Shown here piece after piece: positions 50,639 to 64,000 of a stretch of DNA of 64,000 nucleotides (positions within the stretch are counted from its first letter, which is position 1; each line of letters opens with the position of its first letter). A program made the position numbers and the translations under genes. This DNA is from Pyxidicoccus sp. MSG2 (GTDB taxonomy: Bacteria > Myxococcota > Myxococcia > Myxococcales > Myxococcaceae). The notes beneath the pieces were generated by a model, which was given only the letters and a program-made list of their open reading frames with translations, was not told the origin of the DNA and did no database searches. The stretch covers positions 11,494,001 through 11,558,000 of the forward strand of contig NZ_JAPNKC010000001.1 in NCBI RefSeq assembly GCF_026626705.1, read 5' to 3'.

Positions 50639-50846
50639 GTCTTCGTCATCTCCCAATGTGTGAAGGCGGGCGCCAGGCCCTGCTTCATGCGGAGGCGCAT
50701 TCTTCTCGCGCGTCGCCATTGAATGCGAGGGCAGGCACCCAGGCGTGGAAGCCCGCCCGCCCCCTGTCACGAGGGGACCCACGCGCGCTCGCCCTGATCA
50801 CTCCACTGCGGGTCCGGGCAGGCGAACCTTGATAGAAGTCGCGCGC

Positions 50847-51304
50847 ATGAGAGAGGGAAAGCCGAGCCAGACCGCGTCGATGGTGGCCTTCTTGCGCGCG
50901 CTCGCCGACCTCGGAGTGACGAGCGCGAAAGGGTTCCAGGACCCCACCGCGCAGCACCTGCTCCCCGCACCGTGTGGCTCTGGGAGGGCGTGGTGATGTA
51001 TCTGACCTCCACCGCGATGCGCGCCACGCTGCGGGTGCTCGCGGCTCGCTCGGTGGAGGGGGCGACGGCCATCATCCAGTACAACACCCGACCCTCCGGC
51101 CCCCACGCGCTGAGCCTGCTGCTCCGCTTCTGGAGGGAGCCGCAGATTTCCCTCCACACGCCGGAGGTCATGGCGGCGGAGCTCGGCGCCGTGGGCTTCC
51201 ACGTCATCGCCGATACGGGAACGGACGAATGGGCCCGGCGCTTCAACGCCACGTCTCCGGGGGAGATGCGGCAGGGCGCAAGGGTGGTGGTCGCGACGAA
51301 GTAG
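50847..51304 (+). pseudogene. truncated/frameshifted SAM-dependent methyltransferase gene
   Basis: Two fragments of a TIGR00027-like (LaeA/PPM) methyltransferase lie in different frames. The N-terminal piece (about 50847-50965; KPSQTASMVAFLRALADLG, FQDPTAQHLLP) runs straight into the C-terminal piece (from about 50968; VWLWEGVVMYLT, then EVMAAELGAVGFHVI). The SAM-binding middle (about 130 residues, including motif I) is absent and the junction shifts the frame. An internal deletion explains both. No stop codon precedes the junction. The product is unlikely to work. Confidence 0.75.
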
Positions 51305-51447
51305 GCGGGCCCGCACTCCCGGCACGGGAGGCCGGGCGTGCACGGAGAGCCCGTCCCGGGAGCAGGCCACCGTCCTGTCCGTCGCGGACACTCACCCGCC
51401 GCTCCGTACCCCCCGAGCCAGGCGGGGTGGGGTAGGGTGGGACGCAC

Positions 51448-52773
51448 ATGTTCGCCTTCATCCTCGCCGCCGTGCTCGCGCAGGCGCCGGTGGCTCCCGT
51501 GGAGCCCGGCCCGTCAGCGCCGGATGCCGGAGCCCCCGAGGCCGCGCCGCCGGTGCCCATCTCCGCGCTGCCGCCCGCCACCCATGAGCTGTTCCAGCGC
51601 ATCCAGGGCCGCGTCGCCCAGGTGCGCATCATCGAGCGCCGCTCGGGGACGCGCTCGTCCATCGGCTCGGCGTTCTTCGTCTCCGCCGCCGGCCACGCGG
51701 TGACGAACTACCACGTGGTCTCCGACGTGGTCATCCACCCCGAGGACTACACCGCGGAGCTGGTGCTGAGCGGCAGTCCGGAGCCCGTCCCCGTGCGCCT
51801 GGTGGACGTGGACGTGGTGCACGACCTGGCCGTCATCCAGATGGGCACGCCGGTGACGGACTTCTTCGCCCTCGAGGACCGCGAGCCGCCGCAGGGCGCG
51901 CGGCTGTTCGCCATGGGCAACCCGAGAGACCTCGGCACCACCATCGTCGAGGGCACGTACAACGGCTACATCCAGGACGCCCTCTACGAGCGGCTCCACT
52001 TCAGTGGCGCCATCAACCCCGGCATGAGCGGCGGGCCCACGCTCACCGGAGAGGGTCGCGTGGTGGGCATCAACGTCGCCACCATGGGCAACCAGGTGGG
52101 CTTCCTCGTGCCAGTGCGCTACGCGCGCGAATTGCTCGCCCGCGCGCTGAAGGAAACGGCGGCGGACCCGCAGGCGCTGCTGGACACGGTGCGCACGCAG
52201 CTCATGGACAACCAGGAGCGCCTCACCGAGCGGCTCATGGAGGCGCCGCTGCCGAAGCAGGCGCTGGGCGGCTACCAGGTCCCCGGCCGTTGGAGCCCCT
52301 TCCTCAAGTGCTGGGGCGACACGCCGCACGACCCGGAGGTGCCGTACACGGTGACGAACTACCAGTGCTCGTCCGAGGAGGACATCTACGTGTCCTCGAA
52401 CCACCGCACGGGCGTGGTGGCCTACCTGCACCAGCACGCCACCAGTCAGAAGCTGGGCGCGCTGCGCTTCTCCGCGCTCTACAGCGCGCTGTTCGCCCAG
52501 GACCCGGACGCGGTGGAGGCCACGCGCCAGGACGTCACCAACTACCGTTGCAAGTCGGAGTTCGTGGACGTGGGCGGCCTGCCGGTGCGCGCCGCGCTGT
52601 GCCTGCGCGCGTACCGGAAGTTCCCCGGCCTCTATGACGTGGTGCTGCGCGCGGCCACGCTGAACGCGGGCACCAGCGGCGTGGACACCTCGCTGACGCT
52701 CGCCGGCTTTACCGCGGACAACGGCCGGAAGATTGCCCGCCGCTACCTGGAGGGGCTGTCGTGGACGAAGTGA
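51448..52773 (+). CDS. secreted trypsin-like serine protease with extra C-terminal domain
   Basis: 441 residues. A signal-peptide-like start (MFAFILAAVLAQAPVAP) precedes a Pro/Ala linker and a trypsin-2 domain (about 50-230): His in TNYHVV (about 88), Asp in VHDLAVIQ (about 126), Ser in INPGMSGGP (about 194). All three are present. The last about 200 residues form a separate domain with four cysteines (FLKCWGDTP, YQCSSEED, YRCKSEF, LCLRAYRK) that I do not recognise. The stop overlaps the next gene by 13 bases. Confidence 0.85.
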   Translation: MFAFILAAVLAQAPVAPVEPGPSAPDAGAPEAAPPVPISALPPATHELFQRIQGRVAQVRIIERRSGTRSSIGSAFFVSAAGHAVTNYHVVSDVVIHPEDYTAELVLSGSPEPVPVRLVDVDVVHDLAVIQMGTPVTDFFALEDREPPQGARLFAMGNPRDLGTTIVEGTYNGYIQDALYERLHFSGAINPGMSGGPTLTGEGRVVGINVATMGNQVGFLVPVRYARELLARALKETAADPQALLDTVRTQLMDNQERLTERLMEAPLPKQALGGYQVPGRWSPFLKCWGDTPHDPEVPYTVTNYQCSSEEDIYVSSNHRTGVVAYLHQHATSQKLGALRFSALYSALFAQDPDAVEATRQDVTNYRCKSEFVDVGGLPVRAALCLRAYRKFPGLYDVVLRAATLNAGTSGVDTSLTLAGFTADNGRKIARRYLEGLSWTK

Positions 52774-53729
52774 TCTTCCTGGAAGTGCTGGAGGGCGACG
52801 CCGTCCATGCCCGCCACCGCCTGGAGCGCTTCCCCGCCAGCGTGGGGCGCGGCTACTCCAACGACGTCATCCTCGACGACCCGAAGGTGTCCGCCGAGCA
52901 CCTGCGCATCGAGCGCCGCGAGGACGGCGTATTGATGTTGCGCGACGTGGGCAGCCACAACGGCACCTTCCGCGTGGAGCCCTGGGCGCCGCTCGCCGAG
53001 CTGGAATTGACGTCCGACACCCGCGTGGCGGTGGGCGATACCGTGCTGCGCTTCCGCGCGCGCAACCACCCGGTGGAGGACACCGTCGTCGGGCCCGCGC
53101 CCACCGCGCCGCGCCCCCGCGTCTTCGAGCAGCCCCGCACCTTCGCCCTGGCGCTGGTGGCCCTGGTGGGCGCGAGCCTCCTGGAGGGGTACCTCACCAA
53201 CTACGGGCGCACTGACTGGGGCGAGTTGACGGTGGCGGTGGTGGCTCCGCTGGCCCTCATGTTCGTGTGGGCGGGTGGCTGGTCCGTGGCGAGCCGCATC
53301 GCCCGCCGGCAGTTCCACTACCGCACGCACGCCGCCATTGGCACGCTGGTGCTGCTGGGCTCCATCGTCATTCCCGCGCTGCTCACGCTGGTGGCCTTCA
53401 GCCTTGCGCTGGGGGGCGGGCTGCCGGGAGTGCACTACCTCGCCTTCCTCGGGCTGATGGGGTGGGGGCTCTACTGGCACCTGCGCTACGTGACGCGGTG
53501 GGACCCCCGGCGGTTGATGCGCGTGCTCACCGTCGTCACGCTCGTGTTCGGCGCGCTGTCCCGCGCGGGAGACTGGTTGGGCAACGAGGGCTTCAGCGAC
53601 GGGCTCGACTTCCCTCGCACGCTGCTGCCCCCCGCCTTCCGCCTCGCCCGCGCGCAGCCCGTGGACGCTTTCTTCGAGGACACGGCGGGGTTGCAGGAGC
53701 AGGTGGACGCGCTGACGAAGGAGGAGTGA
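52761..53729 (+). CDS. FHA-domain multi-pass membrane protein
   Basis: 322 residues. FHA domain (about 1-100: SVGRGYSNDVILDD, VSAEHLRI, GSHNGTFRV) followed by four predicted transmembrane helices (about 130-155, 160-175, 185-225, 228-245: LALVALVGASLLEG, LTVAVVAPLALMFVWAG, AIGTLVLLGSIVIPALLTLVAFSLAL, YLAFLGLMGWGLYWHL) and a short soluble tail. The FHA side is cytoplasmic. GTG start lies 13 bases inside the protease gene, implying coupling. A Ser/Thr kinase partner is expected but not adjacent. Confidence 0.82.
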   Translation: MDEVIFLEVLEGDAVHARHRLERFPASVGRGYSNDVILDDPKVSAEHLRIERREDGVLMLRDVGSHNGTFRVEPWAPLAELELTSDTRVAVGDTVLRFRARNHPVEDTVVGPAPTAPRPRVFEQPRTFALALVALVGASLLEGYLTNYGRTDWGELTVAVVAPLALMFVWAGGWSVASRIARRQFHYRTHAAIGTLVLLGSIVIPALLTLVAFSLALGGGLPGVHYLAFLGLMGWGLYWHLRYVTRWDPRRLMRVLTVVTLVFGALSRAGDWLGNEGFSDGLDFPRTLLPPAFRLARAQPVDAFFEDTAGLQEQVDALTKEE

Positions 53730-53793
53730 GCGCAGCCGTCCCAGGATTCACACAGAAGTGCATTGCGCGAAGTCCCGGGAAAGGCTCCCATAC

Positions 53794-53824
53794 GTGTGAG
53801 TCGGGAATGACCCCGACTCCACAC
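53794..53824 (+). other. 5'-UTR hairpin before the small lipoprotein gene
   Basis: GTGTGAGTCGGG (53794-53805) pairs with CCCGACTCCACAC (53812-53824) with one bulged base and a 6-base loop. It ends 3 bases before the GGAG ribosome-binding site of the next gene. Confidence 0.4.
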
Positions 53825-53835
53825 CTGGAGCTGCC

Positions 53836-54366
53836 ATGCGTTCCTCCCTGCGTTTCTCGGCGTTCATCTTCGTGACTTCCCTCCTGGGCCTGGGCTGTGG
53901 GGCCGCGCCGCAGCCGGAGTCGCAGCCGGCGGCCGAGGCCGTGCCTGAATTGGTGGAGGTGGAGCAGGGCGCGGTCGGCGACTCGCTGCTGCGGTGTGAG
54001 CAGCCGCAGGACGGCACGTACCTGGAGGTGGTGCAGACGGCCACCGGCTATGAGGCCGCGCACGTGTCCGAGGAGTACGACCCGTGGGATTGCCGCTGCA
54101 CGTACACGAAGCGCACGGTGCTGGGGCAGTACACCCGTTGTTACAAGTCCACGGTGGACCCGCGCATCATGAACTGCTTCCGCATCGAGCCCAACGGCAC
54201 GACGGGCAAGGTGGTGCTGTCCACCACGCGCGTGCAGAAGACGCAGATGGTGATTGGCAGCACGCAGACGGTTTCCTACAGCGAGCTGAGCATCGCGGCC
54301 ATCAACCAGGACCCCGGCCAGACGCCGCGCCAGGACTTCAACTACAACCTGGGCGACTGCCAGTAG
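53836..54366 (+). CDS. small lipoprotein of unknown function
   Basis: 176 residues. Lipobox LGLGC (Cys21), a Pro/Glu-rich spacer, then a beta-rich domain with five cysteines (LLRCEQP, WDCRCTYTKR, TRCYKSTV, MNCFRIEP) and a C-terminal GDCQ. The pattern suggests an envelope-anchored, disulfide-stabilised domain. GGAG precedes the ATG. It faces the ABC exporter gene tail-to-tail across a strong terminator. Confidence 0.7.
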   Translation: MRSSLRFSAFIFVTSLLGLGCGAAPQPESQPAAEAVPELVEVEQGAVGDSLLRCEQPQDGTYLEVVQTATGYEAAHVSEEYDPWDCRCTYTKRTVLGQYTRCYKSTVDPRIMNCFRIEPNGTTGKVVLSTTRVQKTQMVIGSTQTVSYSELSIAAINQDPGQTPRQDFNYNLGDCQ

Positions 54367-54372
54367 GCGGGG

Positions 54373-54405
54373 GGCCTGGCCGCGCCGTCCGGGCGCGGCC
54401 AGGCC
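54373..54405. terminator. bidirectional hairpin terminator before the NRPS/exporter cluster
   Basis: A perfect 14-bp stem pairs 54373-54386 with 54392-54405 around GTCCG, between the converging lipoprotein and ABC transporter genes. No T tract. Confidence 0.6.
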
Positions 54406-54419
54406 TCGGTCGCGCGCCT

Positions 54420-56063
54420 TCAGGTCGTGGCGAGCCGGGGGACCGCCTGGTCCGCGCCTTCCGGGAGGAGCTGGCCGTACTCCAGTCGGAGGATCCGGTC
54501 GGCCTTGGAGAAGTAGCGGTCATCGTGGCTGATGACGATGACCATCTTGCCTCGGCGCCGCAGGTCCGCCAGCAGCTCCTGGTAGAAGATGTCCTTGAAG
54601 ATGGGGTCCTGGTCCGCGGCCCACTCGTCGAAGAGGTAGATGGGGCGGTCCTCGAGGTTGGCGGTCAGCAGCGCCAGGCGCTTGCGCTGGCCGAGCGACA
54701 GGTCGGTGGTGGACAGCGCGTCGCGGGTGATGCGCACCTTGGCGTCCAGGTGCAGACGCTCCAGGTAGCCCTGGGCCGCGCGCGTGGCCTCCTGCGTGAG
54801 GCCCATCAGCCGCTCGAAGAGGTAGAAGTCGGCGAAGATGGCGGAAAAGAGCTGGCGGTACTGCTCCCGGCCCGGCTCAGTCACCGGTTGGCCGTCGACG
54901 AGGATTTCCCCGGACTCGGGGGTGTAGAGGCCGGTGAGCAGCTTGGCCAGCGTCGTCTTCCCGCTGCCGTTGCCGCCCACCAGGAAGACGACCTCGCCGG
55001 GACGCAGGGTCAGGTTCACCGGGCCTAGCATGAAGCGCTCATCCTGCTGCTCGCGGTGGTAGCTGTGGGTGACGCCCCGCAGTTCCAGGGTGGAAAAGCT
55101 CCGCGGGGCGGCGGCGGGCGCCGCAACCGGCTCGGCTTCCTGGGCCAGGGACAGGCCCAGCGCCTCGATTTTTTGCGCGGCGACGCTGCCCCGTCCCAGC
55201 GGGGGGACGAAGTCCATCATCGTCTGCAGGGGCTGCTGCAGGTAGAGGATGGTGAGGGTGTAGCCGAGCAACTGCACTGGGTCGACGACGGCCAGCCGGG
55301 GCAGGCCGTACAGGAGCAGGCCGATGAAGACGAAGAAGAGGAAGAAGCCCCAACCGCTCGCGACGGCGTAATTGCTGCTGCTGGAGATGGCCAGGTCGCG
55401 GAGCTGCTTCGTGGTGGGCTCGAGGTCCTCCGAGAGGAAGGCCTGCCGGCGGGGCCCGTGCAGCTTCAGCTCCTTGATGCCCTCGGTGACGGCGCGGAAG
55501 TGCTGGTAGAGGGTGTCCTGGATTTCGCGCACCTTGCTCAGCAGGCGCGTGGAGCGCCTGGTGAGCAGCCGGAAGGTCAGCGTTCCCACCATGAGGAAGC
55601 CGGTGAGCCCGGCGAAAAGGGACAGGGAGATGGTGGCAAGCCAGACGAGGCAGCCGAAGAGGATGGCGGCGCTGATGAGGAAGTAGGGCATCACGGACAT
55701 GCCCATGCCCACCGTGACGATGTCATCCGTGAGGGTGGCCAGCAGTCGGTGGCGCCCCAGCGTCTCCAGCCGGCGCAGGGGCGCGGCGAGGATGTTGCGG
55801 CTGAGCCGCAGTCGCAGGTGGAAGAGGGCGCCCTGGTGGAGGCGGGCGAGCAGCACCTGAGCGCTGATGCGACTGAGCAGCGTGCCCAGACCCAGGAGGG
55901 CGAACATGGCCGCGCCGCCGGAGACGGAGGTGTCGCGGGCGGCGAGGGTGTCATTGATGAGGGCCAGCAGGCCGGCACTGCACGCGCCGGAGATCAGACC
56001 GCAGAGGACCGCGAGCAGGACGCGCCCGCGGGATTGCTTGAGCATCAGGAGGAAGAGCTTCAC
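54420..56063 (-). CDS. cyclic-peptide export ABC transporter (SyrD/PvdE type)
   Basis: 547 residues, matching the family of fused half-transporters next to NRPS genes. Six membrane helices (about 5-290), then the nucleotide-binding domain: Walker A GGNGSGKTT (about 364), signature LSLGQRKR (about 455), Walker B with the family-specific FDEWAADQDP (about 474-483), and the switch histidine in VISHDDRYF. GTG start after GAGGA. It starts 28 bases after the NRPS stop, so the two are co-transcribed, and it should export the peptide into the periplasm. It lacks an N-terminal peptidase. Confidence 0.9.
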   Translation of the reverse strand: MKLFLLMLKQSRGRVLLAVLCGLISGACSAGLLALINDTLAARDTSVSGGAAMFALLGLGTLLSRISAQVLLARLHQGALFHLRLRLSRNILAAPLRRLETLGRHRLLATLTDDIVTVGMGMSVMPYFLISAAILFGCLVWLATISLSLFAGLTGFLMVGTLTFRLLTRRSTRLLSKVREIQDTLYQHFRAVTEGIKELKLHGPRRQAFLSEDLEPTTKQLRDLAISSSSNYAVASGWGFFLFFVFIGLLLYGLPRLAVVDPVQLLGYTLTILYLQQPLQTMMDFVPPLGRGSVAAQKIEALGLSLAQEAEPVAAPAAAPRSFSTLELRGVTHSYHREQQDERFMLGPVNLTLRPGEVVFLVGGNGSGKTTLAKLLTGLYTPESGEILVDGQPVTEPGREQYRQLFSAIFADFYLFERLMGLTQEATRAAQGYLERLHLDAKVRITRDALSTTDLSLGQRKRLALLTANLEDRPIYLFDEWAADQDPIFKDIFYQELLADLRRRGKMVIVISHDDRYFSKADRILRLEYGQLLPEGADQAVPRLATT

Positions 56064-56091
56064 GGTGGAGTCCTCAAGTGCAGCATGTTCT

Positions 56092-64000
<7,909 letters not shown>

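Noticed and set aside
50745-50996. open frame read as an independent small protein at the methyltransferase locus
   Set aside because: Only its latter half matches the methyltransferase family and the match continues in another frame, so it is part of a decayed gene.

Overview
This is a GC-rich (about 70%) stretch of a myxobacterial chromosome, most likely from the Myxococcus/Corallococcus/Pyxidicoccus group. The evidence is extreme G/C third-position use, many Ser/Thr kinases, FHA domains and sigma-54 activators, a Myxococcus-type paralogous family protein (TIGR02265-like, 50.1-50.6 kb), an adjacent pfkA-pkn4 pair as described in Myxococcus xanthus, many lipoproteins with Cys-rich or carbohydrate-binding-like domains, and a large NRPS. 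I see no tRNA, rRNA, CRISPR array, insertion sequence or prophage.

Layout. 0-5.4 kb: start of a Ser/Thr kinase (cut by the window), an outer-membrane barrel protein, a ribbon-helix-helix protein, truA, a GYF/AgmX-type membrane protein, a helical protein of unknown function, and clpX. 5.4-11 kb: a GAF histidine kinase divergent from a kinase-receiver-adenylate cyclase fusion, which is tail-to-tail with a short, lidless Hsp70. 11-20 kb: an enlarged PrkA kinase, a trypsin-like lipoprotein, dCMP deaminase, a degenerate histidine-kinase-like protein with a sigma-54 response regulator, and a double ArsA/Get3-type ATPase. 20-28 kb: accA-hisC-cmk, a Slt-type transglycosylase, a small Cys protein behind a long leader, and a DciA-like/tandem-CAP pair. 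28-39.8 kb: a large lipoprotein, an FHA-GGDEF diguanylate cyclase, an SDR-acyltransferase pair, mutL, and a run of envelope proteins. 39.8-48 kb: a reverse-strand operon running pfkA, pkn4, an envelope TPR protein, an FHA-GAF-sigma54 activator and two lipoproteins. 48-54.4 kb: a small TPR protein, a duplicated Cys-rich lipoprotein, a TIGR02265-type protein, a decayed methyltransferase gene, a secreted protease overlapping an FHA membrane protein, and a small lipoprotein. 54.4-64 kb: a cyclic-peptide-type ABC exporter behind an NRPS gene that runs off the window; it ends (A)-T-C-A-T-C-A-T-TE.

How it works together. The window is mostly core chromosome rich in signalling. Three signalling knots stand out: the kinase-receiver-cyclase fusion, which could join Ser/Thr phosphorylation, two-component input and cAMP in one chain; the phosphotransferase-like protein beside an NtrC-type regulator; and the pfkA-pkn4 operon, which links control of glycolysis by Pkn4 to a sigma-54 activator and cell-envelope proteins. 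The NRPS and exporter form the right-hand end of a biosynthetic cluster whose last two building blocks look like a Gln-type and an Ala-type residue.
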